Source: Pseudomonas sp. BCA17
GTDB taxonomy: Bacteria > Pseudomonadota > Gammaproteobacteria > Pseudomonadales > Pseudomonadaceae
Direction of reading: 5' to 3'
Assembly (NCBI RefSeq): GCF_004519405.1
Contig: NZ_SGWI01000001.1
Location: forward strand, 1,488,001 to 1,552,000
DNA length: 64,000 bases
Shown here in pieces: positions 54,994 through 63,406 of this stretch; the stretch's first letter is position 1; each line of letters opens with the position of its first letter. The notes beneath the pieces are model-generated. The model worked only from the letters and a program-made list of their open reading frames with translations. It had not been told where the DNA came from and searched no databases. The position numbers and the translations under genes were made by a program.

Positions 54994-57123
54994 TCAGCCG
55001 TTGGGCCCTACTGTCGCGACGATAGTCACTTGCTTATTGTCAGGAATTTCCTGATAAGCCAAAACGTGCAAATTCGGTACTGCCAGGCGTCCAAAGCGCG
55101 ACAACATCGCTCGAACCGGGCCAGCCACCAGCAGAATTACCGGATTGCCCGCCATTTCCTGACGCTGCGCCGCTTCGATCAACGAGCGCTGGAGCTTTTC
55201 AGCCATGCTTGGCTCCAGCAGGACGCCCTCTTCCTGGCCTTGTCCGGCCTTCTGGATACTATTGAGCAATATTTGTTCCAACCTTGGTTCCAAGGTGATC
55301 ACAGGCAGCTCGGACTCAATGCCTACAATGCTTTGCACGATGGCGCGGGACAAGCCGACGCGCACGGCCGCCACCAGAGCGGCAGTATCTTGACTCTTGG
55401 AGGCATTGTTGGCGATGGCCTCAGCGATGCTGCGAATGTCGCGCACCGGCACCTGTTCGGCGAGCAGCGCCTGCAGCACCTTGAGCAATTGCGACAGCGA
55501 CAGCACACCCGGCACCAGCTCTTCAGCCAGTTTCGGCGAGGCTTTGGCCAGCAACCCCATCAATTGCTGGACTTCCTCATGGCCGATCAGCTCATGGGAG
55601 TGCTTGTACAGAATCTGGTTGAGGTGGGTAGCGACCACGGTGCTGGCGTCCACCACGGTGTACCCCAGGGATTGCGCCTGGCTGCGCTGGCTGACTTCGA
55701 CCCACACCGCTTCCAGGCCAAAAGCCGGATCTTTGGCGGTAATGCCATTGAGTGTGCCGAACACCTGGCCAGGGTTGATCGCCAGCTCACGGTCCGGGTA
55801 GATCTCGGCTTCGGCGAGGATCACCCCCATCAGGGTCAGGCGGTAGGCGCTGGGGGCCAGGTCGAGGTTGTCACGGATATGCACGGTCGGCATCAGGAAG
55901 CCCAGGTCCTGGGACAGCTTTTTGCGGACCCCCTTGATGCGCGCCAGCAATTGGCCGCCCTGGTTGCGATCCACCAGCGGGATCAGGCGGTAGCCCACTT
56001 CCAGGCCGATCATGTCGATAGGGGTCACGTCATCCCAGCCAAGTTCCTTGGTTTCCTGGGCGCGGGCCGGGGATGGCAGCAGCTCCTGCTGGCGGGCGAT
56101 TTCCTGCTGAGCCAGGACCTTCACCTGGTTCTGCTTGCGCCAGAACAGGTACGCCGCACCGCCCGCCATGACCGCCATGCTCAGGAACGACACGTGCGGC
56201 ATGCCCGGCACGAGGCCCATGATGGCCATAATGGCTGCGGCTACCGCCAGCGCTTTAGGCGAGGCGAACATCTGGCGACTGATCTGCTTGCCCATGTCTT
56301 CGGAGCCCGAAGCGCGGGTAACCATGATGGCTGCAGCTGTAGATAACAACAGTGATGGCAATTGCGCCACTAAACCGTCACCAATGGTCAGCAATGCGTA
56401 GACCTTGCCCGCGTCACCGAAGGTCATGCCGTGCTGGAAGATACCCACCGCCATGCCGCCGATCAGGTTGATGAACAGAATCAGCAGACCCGCAATGGCG
56501 TCACCCCGCACGAATTTGCTCGCACCGTCCATGGAACCGTAGAACTCGGCTTCCTGGGCGACTTCCGCACGGCGGGCCTTGGCCTGGCCCTGGTCGATCA
56601 GACCGGCGTTGAGGTCGGCGTCGATGGCCATCTGTTTGCCAGGCATCGCATCGAGGGTAAACCGCGCACTCACCTCGGAAATCCGCCCGGCGCCCTTGGT
56701 CACCACCACGAAGTTGATGATCATCAGGATCGCGAACACCACGATACCGACCACGTAGTTACCGCCGATCACCACCTCACCGAAGGCCTGGATCACCTTA
56801 CCGGCGGCGGCGTGGCCGTCCTGGCCGTGCAACATGACCACGCGGGTGGACGCCACGTTCAGCGCCAGGCGCAACAGCGTGGCAATCAGCAGGATCGTGG
56901 GGAAAACCGCGAAATCCAGTGGCCGCAGGGCGTAGACGCACACCAGCAGTACCACGACCGACAGGGCAATGTTGAAGGTAAAGAACACGTCCAGCAGGAA
57001 CGGCGGCATCGGCAACATCATCATTGCCAGCATCACCAGCAACAGCAATGGCACACCCAGATTGCCCCGTGAGAGGTCAGTCAGGGTGCCACGGGCCGTG
57101 CTGAGCATTTGAGAGCGATCCAC
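54994..57123 (-). CDS. flhA: FlhA, flagellar export gate protein
   Basis: A 709-residue protein. The N-terminal half has about eight membrane helices (GVPLLLLVMLAMMMLPMPPFLLDV and on) with the FHIPEP-type cytoplasmic loop DAMPGKQMAIDADLNAGLI. The C-terminal half is the cytoplasmic chaperone/substrate-docking domain. The start is GTG at 57123 (VDRSQMLSTARG), chosen because family members begin at this point and GAGGAA precedes it. A candidate sigma-54 promoter lies about 60-80 bp upstream. Confidence 0.95.
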   Translation of the reverse strand: MDRSQMLSTARGTLTDLSRGNLGVPLLLLVMLAMMMLPMPPFLLDVFFTFNIALSVVVLLVCVYALRPLDFAVFPTILLIATLLRLALNVASTRVVMLHGQDGHAAAGKVIQAFGEVVIGGNYVVGIVVFAILMIINFVVVTKGAGRISEVSARFTLDAMPGKQMAIDADLNAGLIDQGQAKARRAEVAQEAEFYGSMDGASKFVRGDAIAGLLILFINLIGGMAVGIFQHGMTFGDAGKVYALLTIGDGLVAQLPSLLLSTAAAIMVTRASGSEDMGKQISRQMFASPKALAVAAAIMAIMGLVPGMPHVSFLSMAVMAGGAAYLFWRKQNQVKVLAQQEIARQQELLPSPARAQETKELGWDDVTPIDMIGLEVGYRLIPLVDRNQGGQLLARIKGVRKKLSQDLGFLMPTVHIRDNLDLAPSAYRLTLMGVILAEAEIYPDRELAINPGQVFGTLNGITAKDPAFGLEAVWVEVSQRSQAQSLGYTVVDASTVVATHLNQILYKHSHELIGHEEVQQLMGLLAKASPKLAEELVPGVLSLSQLLKVLQALLAEQVPVRDIRSIAEAIANNASKSQDTAALVAAVRVGLSRAIVQSIVGIESELPVITLEPRLEQILLNSIQKAGQGQEEGVLLEPSMAEKLQRSLIEAAQRQEMAGNPVILLVAGPVRAMLSRFGRLAVPNLHVLAYQEIPDNKQVTIVATVGPNG

Positions 57124-57184
57124 CGGTATTCCTCGTGTCCCTTGAAGCAAAGTTTTGACGCCCGCAGGCGCCCTGAAGGCCGGG

Positions 57185-57202
57185 TTGCAAGAAGCCTTCC
57201 AA
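57185..57202 (-). promoter_or_regulatory. Candidate sigma-54 promoter of flhA
   Basis: The minus strand reads TTGGAAGGCTTCTTGCAA, with GG and GC spaced exactly 10 bases apart. This fits the -24/-12 pattern, although the -24 element (TGGAAG rather than TGGCAC) is imperfect. In P. aeruginosa flhA is under RpoN and FleQ. Confidence 0.6.
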
Positions 57203-57214
57203 CTTTTACTTCAA

Positions 57215-57245
57215 GTAACAGATAGGCCCTGCAAGGGCCTGTTAC
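57215..57245 (-). terminator. Hairpin after the cold-shock gene
   Basis: GTAAC and GTTAC pair outside, AGGCCCT and AGGGCCT pair inside around a short loop. It lies 12 bp after the cspA-like stop on the minus strand and just upstream of the flhA promoter. It probably insulates flhA from cold-shock transcription, although no T-run follows. Confidence 0.65.
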
Positions 57246-57256
57246 CGGATGCTCTT

Positions 57257-57460
57257 TTACGCGGGGCGTACCTTTTCGGCCTGAGGGCCTTTCTGCCCCT
57301 GGGTTATCTCGAACTCCACCCTGCTACCTTCTTCAAGGGTCTTGAACCCGTCACCTTGAATCGCGGAATAGTGGACGAACACATCAGTTCCGCCACCGTC
57401 CTGAGTGATGAATCCAAAGCCTTTTTCCGCGTTGAACCACTTCACCGTACCTACTGCCAT
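57257..57460 (-). CDS. CspA-family cold-shock protein
   Basis: A 67-residue single cold-shock domain with intact RNA-binding motifs: [15 protein letters not shown] (RNP1) and DVFVHYSAI (RNP2). It ends [10 protein letters not shown]. The ATG at 57460 follows CAGGAG; a longer in-frame start is not credible. Such proteins bind single-stranded RNA and melt secondary structure. It is inserted between the flhA and flhB operons, so it is not itself a flagellar gene. Confidence 0.93.
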   Translation of the reverse strand: MAVGTVKWFNAEKGFGFITQDGGGTDVFVHYSAIQGDGFKTLEEGSRVEFEITQGQKGPQAEKVRPA

Positions 57461-57504
57461 TGCCGTTCTCCTGACGTCTGATACGCACACTTGCATGGGC
57501 GTCG

Positions 57505-57708
57505 CTAGATTCGCTTGACGCTGGTGGCGAATATTCCATCGGGACGGTGGATTCTTTCGAATAACACCCTCTGGCCTTGCGCAAGCCGCACGCCAACCGA
57601 CCCTTGAAGATCCACCGGTACGTTTTCTCCCTCACCGTCCGGCGCAATCAAGCCACTGCCTCTGTCCAGGTCATAGACCTTGATCGTCCCTTCCGCTACC
57701 GACTGCAT
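57505..57708 (-). CDS. Divergent cold-shock-domain-like small protein
   Basis: A 67-residue protein of the same length as its neighbour and with the same beta-strand plan. The ligand motifs are altered: [13 protein letters not shown] becomes [16 protein letters not shown], and DVFVH becomes ENVPVD. The aromatic residues that stack on RNA are lost. It has a good ribosome site (GGGAGAGGGG) and a palindrome 80 bp upstream, so it looks expressed. Its function is unknown. It may be a cold-shock-fold protein that binds something other than RNA. Confidence 0.7.
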   Translation of the reverse strand: MQSVAEGTIKVYDLDRGSGLIAPDGEGENVPVDLQGSVGVRLAQGQRVLFERIHRPDGIFATSVKRI

Positions 57709-57784
57709 GCCCCTCTCCCTGCCTCTGGTTGAACCACCTGCGCGCAGCGTAGGACGTCATGGAAGCGCGATAGCGGGAAGCTGG

Positions 57785-57807
57785 CTACTGTCAAAGTTGA
57801 CAGGTAG
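57785..57807. promoter_or_regulatory. CTACTGTCA-N4-TGACAG palindrome upstream of the cold-shock-like gene
   Basis: CTGTCA-AAGT-TGACAG is a perfect 6-4-6 repeat with the flanks CTA and GTAG also nearly symmetric. The same CTACTGTCA-N4-TGACAG core occurs at 10207-10225. Both precede minus-strand genes by about 80-110 bp. It is a candidate operator. Confidence 0.5.
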
Positions 57808-57875
57808 ACAAAAGTTGGTGACGAGCGGTAATGCCCCGACAAATCTTAGTCAAAAGAAAGGTGATGGTTTGCAGA

Positions 57876-59012
57876 TCAGGAATCCCGACGCAATTCCGGC
57901 GGAATCGGCAGGTCCTTGAGCGGGTCCGGACGCTTGCCCTTGCCCGCGCGGTATTGGCGGATCTGATAGACATACGCCAGCACCTGGGCCACGGCCAGGT
58001 ACAACCCTGCGGGGATTTCCTGGTCGAGATCGGTGGAATAAAAGATCGACCGGGCAAGCTCCGGCGATTCGAGCAGCAAAATATCGTTGGCCACGGCGAT
58101 TTCGCGGATTTTCAGGGCAGTGAAGTCGCTGCCCTTGGCCAGCAGCATCGGCGCGCCGCCCTTCTCCGGGTCGTACTTGAGGGCCACGGCGTAGTGAGTC
58201 GGGTTGGTGATGACCACGTCGGCATCGGGCACCGCCGCCATCATCTTGCGCTGGGACATTTCACGCTGCAGTTGCCGGATACGCTGCTTGACCTCGGGAC
58301 GCCCTTCCTGGTCCTTGTGCTCGTCGCGCACTTCCTGCTTGGTCATCAGCAGTTTCTTGTGGCTTTCCCACAACTGGATCGGCGCGTCCACCGCCGCGAT
58401 AATGATCAGCCCGCAGGCCATCCACAAGGTACTCCAGCCCACCACTTGCACGCTGTGGATGATGGCCGACTCCAGCGGCTCGTGGGCAATGCGCAGCAAG
58501 TCGTCAATGTCGGATGACAACACCGTCAGCGCCACGAACAGAATCAGGATGAATTTGGCCAGCGCCTTGAGCAGTTCCACCAACGCCTTGCCGGAAAACA
58601 TACGCTTGAGCCCAGGCCCCGGGTTCATCCGGCTGAACTTGGGCGCCATGCTGCCTGCGGCAAACAACCAGCCGCCCAAGGACACCGGGCCGATCAGCGC
58701 CGCCAGCAATAACGTGATCAGTACCGGCTGCACCGCCAGGAGAGCGATCTTGCCCGAGTGCAACAGGTACAGGCCCATGGCGCCGGGGCTCAGCAACACC
58801 TCACGCGGCAGGACGAAGTTGAGTTTCATCAACTCCATCAGGTCCAGCGCCAGGCCGCCACCGTAAATCAACAGGCCACCGGCGCCGGCCAACATCACCG
58901 CGAGTGTATTGAGCTCTTTGGAGCGGGCGATCTCGCCCTTTTCCCTGGATTCCTTTTTACGTTTATCCGTGGGGTCTTCTGTTTTGTCCTGACCACTCTC
59001 GCTCTCGGCCAT
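57876..59012 (-). CDS. flhB: FlhB, export gate and specificity switch
   Basis: A 378-residue protein with four membrane helices in the first half and a cytoplasmic FlhB-C domain. The autocleavage site is present (VVITNPTHYAVALKYD), and cleavage there switches export from hook to filament proteins. It lies three bases after fliR at the end of the fliLMNOPQR-flhB operon. Its C-terminal tail (RAGKGKRPDPLKDLPIPPEL) is Pro-rich. Confidence 0.95.
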   Translation of the reverse strand: MAESESGQDKTEDPTDKRKKESREKGEIARSKELNTLAVMLAGAGGLLIYGGGLALDLMELMKLNFVLPREVLLSPGAMGLYLLHSGKIALLAVQPVLITLLLAALIGPVSLGGWLFAAGSMAPKFSRMNPGPGLKRMFSGKALVELLKALAKFILILFVALTVLSSDIDDLLRIAHEPLESAIIHSVQVVGWSTLWMACGLIIIAAVDAPIQLWESHKKLLMTKQEVRDEHKDQEGRPEVKQRIRQLQREMSQRKMMAAVPDADVVITNPTHYAVALKYDPEKGGAPMLLAKGSDFTALKIREIAVANDILLLESPELARSIFYSTDLDQEIPAGLYLAVAQVLAYVYQIRQYRAGKGKRPDPLKDLPIPPELRRDS

Positions 59013-59015
59013 GGC

Positions 59016-59801
59016 TCAGCGCGCCCGTGCCAGATCACGTAAGAACTGCAAGGCTTCGGTCGCCAGCGGTTGATACTGATTGAGAATGTCAGCCATGCCG
59101 ACCCAGAAAATCCCCATGCCCAGCACCAGGGTCAAGGGGAAACCGATCGAGAAGATATTCAACTGCGGCGCCGCACGGGTCATCACGCCAAACGCGATGT
59201 TGACCACCAGCAAAGCGGTGATAGCCGGCAACACCAGCAACAGCGATGCACCCAGTACCCAGGTGAGGCGCCCCACCAATTCCCAGAAATGGCTGACCAC
59301 CAAGCCCGAACCCACCGGCAAGGTGGTGAAACTCTCGGTCATGACCTCGAACACCACCAGGTGGCCGTTCATCGACAGGAACAGCAACGTCACCAGCATG
59401 GTCAGGAATTGCCCGATCACCGCCGCCGACACGCCGTTGGTGGGGTCGACCATGGACGCGAAGCCCATCCCCATCTGGATCGAGATGATTTGCCCGGCAA
59501 TCACAAACGCCTGGAAGAACAATGTCAGCGAGAAGCCCAGCAGCGCGCCGATCAGGATCTGCTCGGCAATCAGCAACAACGCGCTGAGGTCCAGCGCATT
59601 CACCGGCGGCATCGGTGGCAGCCCGGGAACGATCACCACGGTAATGGCGAAGGCGAAATACAGGCGAATACGCCGCGGGACCAAGGTGGTGCCGAACACC
59701 GGCATGGTCATCAGCACTGCGGTTACGCGAAACATCGGCAAGATGAAAGACGCCACCCAGGTGCTGATCTGGGTGTCGGTCAACGCCAGCACGGACTGCA
59801 T
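59016..59801 (-). CDS. fliR: FliR, export gate membrane protein
   Basis: A 261-residue protein with about six hydrophobic helices (WVASFILPMFRVTAVLMTMP; IRLYFAFAITVVIVPGL; LLIAEQILIGALLGFSLTLFF). FliR packs with FliP and FliQ to form the core of the flagellar type III export channel. It is six bases downstream of fliQ. Confidence 0.94.
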   Translation of the reverse strand: MQSVLALTDTQISTWVASFILPMFRVTAVLMTMPVFGTTLVPRRIRLYFAFAITVVIVPGLPPMPPVNALDLSALLLIAEQILIGALLGFSLTLFFQAFVIAGQIISIQMGMGFASMVDPTNGVSAAVIGQFLTMLVTLLFLSMNGHLVVFEVMTESFTTLPVGSGLVVSHFWELVGRLTWVLGASLLLVLPAITALLVVNIAFGVMTRAAPQLNIFSIGFPLTLVLGMGIFWVGMADILNQYQPLATEALQFLRDLARAR

Positions 59802-59807
59802 GGGGGG

Positions 59808-60077
59808 TCAGCCGATCAACTGCGGAATACTGCCGTACAACTGCAGGATGTATTCCATGAAAGTGCGCACCAGCCAAGGGCCGGCGACGATCAGCGTGAT
59901 CAGCATCACCAGCAGGCGCGGCAGGAAGCTCAACGTCTGTTCGTTGATCTGGGTGGCGGCCTGGAACATCGCCACCAGCAGGCCGACCAACAGGCTCGGC
60001 ACCACCAGCACGGCGACCATCATGGTGGTCAGCCACAACGCCTCACGGAACAGGTCGACGGCAACTTCTGGCGTCAT
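59808..60077 (-). CDS. fliQ: FliQ, export gate membrane protein
   Basis: An 89-residue protein of normal family length with two hydrophobic helices (LWLTTMMVAVLVVPSLLVGLLVAMF and LVMLITLIVAGPWLVRTFMEY). It is part of the FliPQR export core. It sits four bases after fliP and six before fliR. Confidence 0.94.
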   Translation of the reverse strand: MTPEVAVDLFREALWLTTMMVAVLVVPSLLVGLLVAMFQAATQINEQTLSFLPRLLVMLITLIVAGPWLVRTFMEYILQLYGSIPQLIG

Positions 60078-60081
60078 CGCG

Positions 60082-60825
60082 CTATACCCCTCCGAAACTG
60101 CCGGCCAACGTGCCGATGATCAGCGCCCAGCCGTCCACCAGCACAAACAGCATGATCTTGAACGGCAGCGAGATGATCAGCGGCGACAGCATCATCATCC
60201 CCATGGCCATCAACACACTCGCCACCACCAGGTCGATGATCAGGAACGGGATGAAGATCATGAAGCCAATCTGGAACGCGGTCTTCAATTCGGACGTGAC
60301 GAACGCCGGCACCAGGATGGTCAACGGCGCCTGATCCGGGGTGGCGATATCGGTACGCTTGGACAACCGCATGAACAACTCAAGGTCGCTGGAGCGGGTT
60401 TGCGAGAGCATGAAGTCTTTGATCGGCCCCTGGGCCTTGTCGATCGCGTCCTGGGCGCTGAGCTTTTCCGCCAGATACGGCTGCAGGGCTTGCTGGTTCA
60501 CCTTGTCGAACACCGGTGCCATGATGAACAGCGTCAGGAACAGGGCCATGCCGGTGAGGATCTGGTTCGACGGCGTCTGCTGCAGACCCAGGGCCTGACG
60601 CAGGATCGAGAAGACAATAATGATCCGCGTGAAGCTGGTCATGAGCATGACAAACGCCGGGATAAAACTCAGCGCCGTCATGATCAGCAGGATCTGCAAG
60701 CTGACCGAATACTCCTGTGCCCCGGCGGCGTTGGTGCCCAGCGTGATCGCCGGAATCGACAACGGGTCGGCGGCCCACGCCAATGGCGCAGCCAGCAACA
60801 TCATGAGCGTCAATAAAACGCGCAT
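60082..60825 (-). CDS. fliP: FliP, export gate membrane protein
   Basis: A 247-residue protein with a cleavable signal peptide ([18 protein letters not shown]). The helices carry the family motifs [30 protein letters not shown] sequence and [20 protein letters not shown]. Five FliP copies start the FliPQR pore. Its ATG overlaps the fliO stop (TAATG). Confidence 0.95.
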   Translation of the reverse strand: MRVLLTLMMLLAAPLAWAADPLSIPAITLGTNAAGAQEYSVSLQILLIMTALSFIPAFVMLMTSFTRIIIVFSILRQALGLQQTPSNQILTGMALFLTLFIMAPVFDKVNQQALQPYLAEKLSAQDAIDKAQGPIKDFMLSQTRSSDLELFMRLSKRTDIATPDQAPLTILVPAFVTSELKTAFQIGFMIFIPFLIIDLVVASVLMAMGMMMLSPLIISLPFKIMLFVLVDGWALIIGTLAGSFGGV

Positions 60826-61262
60826 TACTTCTTATCCTTCTGATCCTTGCCCAGCAACTCCATCAGGCGCTGGGCGAATTCTGGCGTGGCAGCCTCGGTG
60901 CCGGCCACTTCCACCGGCTTCTTGAGCACATGCAGCGGGGTGATGCGGCCAGGAGTAATGCCCAGCAGAATCTGCTCCTCGCCGACCTGCACCAACACCA
61001 GACGATCACGCGGGCCAAGGGCGCGCGAGCCGATCATCTCGATGACCTGGGCATTTCCCGGGCCGATGCGCTGCACTCGGCGCATCAACCAGGCCAGCAC
61101 GAAAATCAAGCCGACCACCAGCAACAGTCCCAGCACAAGCTGAGTCAACTGGCCGCCGACACTGCTGCTGACCACGGGGGCCGCCGCCACTTGCGCGACC
61201 GGCTCGGCCGCCATGGCGCTCAATGGCAGCGCCAGAAACAGTCCCGCCATCGAATACTTCAT
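60825..61262 (-). CDS. fliO: FliO, FliP-assembly factor
   Basis: A 145-residue protein with a signal peptide ([19 protein letters not shown]) and one membrane helix ([22 protein letters not shown]). A short cytoplasmic domain follows ([24 protein letters not shown]). FliO helps FliP oligomerise. It is one base after fliN, with a charged C-terminus (GKDQKDKK). Confidence 0.93.
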   Translation of the reverse strand: MKYSMAGLFLALPLSAMAAEPVAQVAAAPVVSSSVGGQLTQLVLGLLLVVGLIFVLAWLMRRVQRIGPGNAQVIEMIGSRALGPRDRLVLVQVGEEQILLGITPGRITPLHVLKKPVEVAGTEAATPEFAQRLMELLGKDQKDKK

Positions 61263-61263
61263 A

Positions 61264-61731
61264 TCAGCGCAACTTCTTGATGCGTTCGCTCGGGCTGATC
61301 ACGTCGGTCAGGCGGATACCGAACTTCTCGTTGACCACCACCACTTCGCCGTGGGCGATCAATGTGCCGTTGACCAGCACGTCCAGCGGCTCACCCGCCA
61401 GGCGGTCGAGCTCGATCACCGAACCCTGGTTGAGCTGCAACAGGTTGCGGATGTTGATTTCGGTGCTGCCCACTTCCATGGAAATCGATACCGGGATGTC
61501 GAGGATCACGTCCAGGTTCGGCCCGTCGAGGGTCACCGGTTCGTTGTTCTTCGGCACGCTGCCAAATTCTTCCATGGGCAGGCGGGAACCGGCCGACGAG
61601 GTCGCGGCGTCGGCGGCCAGCAGCGCATCGATATCGTCCTGGCCTACATCGCCGGTCTCTTCCAGGGCTGCTGCCCATTCGTCAGCCAGGGCCTGGTCTT
61701 CGGCGGAAGTGTTTTCGTGTTCGGTAGCCAT
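61264..61731 (-). CDS. fliN: FliN, C-ring switch protein
   Basis: A 155-residue protein. The C-terminal SpoA domain is clear (LDVILDIPVSISMEVGSTEINIRNLL, GEVVVVNEKFGIRLTDV). The acidic N-terminal extension of about 70 residues contains QDDIDALLAADA. That segment is close to the FliM N-terminal CheY-binding motif. MATEHENTS is the start (GAGGACATGTA upstream). It builds the lower C-ring with FliM and receives export complexes. Confidence 0.94.
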   Translation of the reverse strand: MATEHENTSAEDQALADEWAAALEETGDVGQDDIDALLAADAATSSAGSRLPMEEFGSVPKNNEPVTLDGPNLDVILDIPVSISMEVGSTEINIRNLLQLNQGSVIELDRLAGEPLDVLVNGTLIAHGEVVVVNEKFGIRLTDVISPSERIKKLR

Positions 61732-61777
61732 TACATGTCCTCGGCGGAGCAAACATTCATCAATAAATTAGAGCGGA

Positions 61778-62746
61778 TCAGCGACGGGTGATCGGCTCGA
61801 TCACTTGCAACGCCAGGTTGCCCTTGTGGGAACCGAGCTTGACCTTGAACGATGGCACGCCATTGGCGCGCATGATCATTTCTTCCGGCAGTTCCACAGG
61901 AATGACGTCTCCCGGCTGCATGTGCAAAATGTCACGCAAACGCAGTTGGCGACGGGCCACAGTGGCGCTCAGAGGTACGTCGACGTCCAGCAGGTCTTCG
62001 CGCAGGGCCTTGACCCAGCGCTCGTCCTGATCGTCCAGGTCGGATTGGAAACCGGCGTCGAGCATCTCGCGCACCGGCTCGATCATCGAGTACGGCATGG
62101 TCACGTGCAGGTCGCCGCCACCGCCATCGAGTTCGATGTGGAAGGTGGAGACCACGATGGCTTCGCTGGGGCCGACGATGTTGGCCATGGCTGGGTTCAC
62201 TTCCGAGTTGATGTACTCGAAATTGACTTCCATGATCGCCTGCCAGGCTTCCTTCAAGTCGATGAAGGCCTGCTCCAGCACCATGCGCACCACACGCAAT
62301 TCGGTAGGGGTGAATTCACGGCCTTCGATCTTGGCGTGACGCCCGTCGCCGCCGAAGAAGTTGTCCACCAGCTTGAACACCAGTTTGGCGTCAAGGATGA
62401 ACAGCGCGGTGCCGCGCAACGGCTTGATCTTGACCAGATTGAGGCTGGTGGGCACGTACAGCGAATGTACGTACTCGCCGAATTTCATCACCTGCACCCC
62501 GCCCACCGCCACGTCCGCCGAACGGCGCAGCATGTTGAACATGCTGATACGGGTGTAGCGGGCGAAACGCTCGTTGATCATTTCCAGGGTCGGCATGCGT
62601 CCACGGACGATGCGATCCTGGCTGGTCAGGTCGTAACTTTTGATGCTGCCAGGCTCGGCAGCCATGTCGGTCTGTACCAGACCATCATCGACGCCATGCA
62701 GCAGCGCATCGATTTCATCCTGGGACAGCAGGTCTTGCACGGCCAT
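61778..62746 (-). CDS. fliM: FliM, C-ring switch protein and CheY-P receptor
   Basis: A 322-residue protein. The N-terminal CheY-P-binding motif is DLLSQDEIDALLHGV (about residues 5-19). The middle CheC-like domain (RYTRISMFNMLRRSADVAVGG) binds FliG, and the C-terminal SpoA domain pairs with FliN. Phospho-CheY docking at the N-terminus reverses rotation. It is nine bases after fliL. Confidence 0.95.
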   Translation of the reverse strand: MAVQDLLSQDEIDALLHGVDDGLVQTDMAAEPGSIKSYDLTSQDRIVRGRMPTLEMINERFARYTRISMFNMLRRSADVAVGGVQVMKFGEYVHSLYVPTSLNLVKIKPLRGTALFILDAKLVFKLVDNFFGGDGRHAKIEGREFTPTELRVVRMVLEQAFIDLKEAWQAIMEVNFEYINSEVNPAMANIVGPSEAIVVSTFHIELDGGGGDLHVTMPYSMIEPVREMLDAGFQSDLDDQDERWVKALREDLLDVDVPLSATVARRQLRLRDILHMQPGDVIPVELPEEMIMRANGVPSFKVKLGSHKGNLALQVIEPITRR

Positions 62747-62755
62747 GTCGTGATC

Positions 62756-63262
62756 CTACTGCAATACGAAGTTAGTGAAGAGCGCCTGCTCAACCACGAC
62801 TTTGCCGAGTTCTTTCTGGGCCACTTCCTGCACGCTGGCAGTGACCTTCTGACGCAGCATTTCCTGGCCGACCGGGGTGGCCAGGGTGTCGAAATTCTGT
62901 CCGGAGAACAGCATCACCAGGTTGTTGCGGATCACCGGCATATGCACCTTGAGGGCATCCAGATCCGCCTGGTTACGCGCCAGCAAGGTGATGCTCACCT
63001 GCAGGTAGCGTTGACGACCGTTCTGATTGAAGTTGGCGACAAAGGCTGGAAGCATCGGCTCGAAGATTGCCGGTTGCTTGACGTTAGTGGCGGTCTCGGC
63101 GGCGGGAGCCGGTTTGCTGGCACTGCTGTGCATGATGTACCACGTGCCGCCCACGGAGGCGCCAATGGCCAGGAGCAAGCCCAGCACAATCACCAGGATC
63201 AGCTTGAGCTTGCCTTTACCTTTGCCAGCGGGGGGAGTTGCTGCGTCGTCGCTCTTCGCCAT
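62756..63262 (-). CDS. fliL: FliL, basal-body-associated stator partner
   Basis: A 168-residue protein with one membrane helix (LKLILVIVLGLLLAIGASVGGTWYIM) and a periplasmic domain (YLQVSITLLARNQADLDALKVHMPVIRNNLVMLFSG). FliL associates with stators and supports torque. It is the first gene of the fliLMNOPQR-flhB operon and is preceded by a sigma-54 promoter. Confidence 0.94.
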   Translation of the reverse strand: MAKSDDAATPPAGKGKGKLKLILVIVLGLLLAIGASVGGTWYIMHSSASKPAPAAETATNVKQPAIFEPMLPAFVANFNQNGRQRYLQVSITLLARNQADLDALKVHMPVIRNNLVMLFSGQNFDTLATPVGQEMLRQKVTASVQEVAQKELGKVVVEQALFTNFVLQ

Positions 63263-63311
63263 GCCAATAATCCGTCACTATTCGGGAATTCATAGATCTA
63301 CGGAAAGGCAA

Positions 63312-63329
63312 GAGCAAGTGTTATGCCAG
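63312..63329 (-). promoter_or_regulatory. Sigma-54 promoter of the fliL operon
   Basis: The minus strand reads CTGGCAT-AACAC-TTGCTC. This matches the TGGCAC-N5-TTGC sigma-54 core at all but one position, with exact spacing. It lies about 50 bp before the fliL ATG. Confidence 0.82.
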
Positions 63330-63362
63330 AGTTGTCTGGCACGCAGGCAAGGCCAATCAAAC

Positions 63363-63384
63363 AGGGGAGCGAGCCACTCCCACA
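63363..63384. repeat. Single REP-like hairpin between fliK and fliL
   Basis: On the minus strand TGTGGGAGTGGCTCGCTCCC forms a short hairpin with the usual REP pattern. It lies about 22 bp after the fliK stop and about 33 bp before the fliL promoter. It may help separate the two transcripts. Confidence 0.65.
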
Positions 63385-63406
63385 TGGGGTCGGTGCAAAG
63401 CACGAA

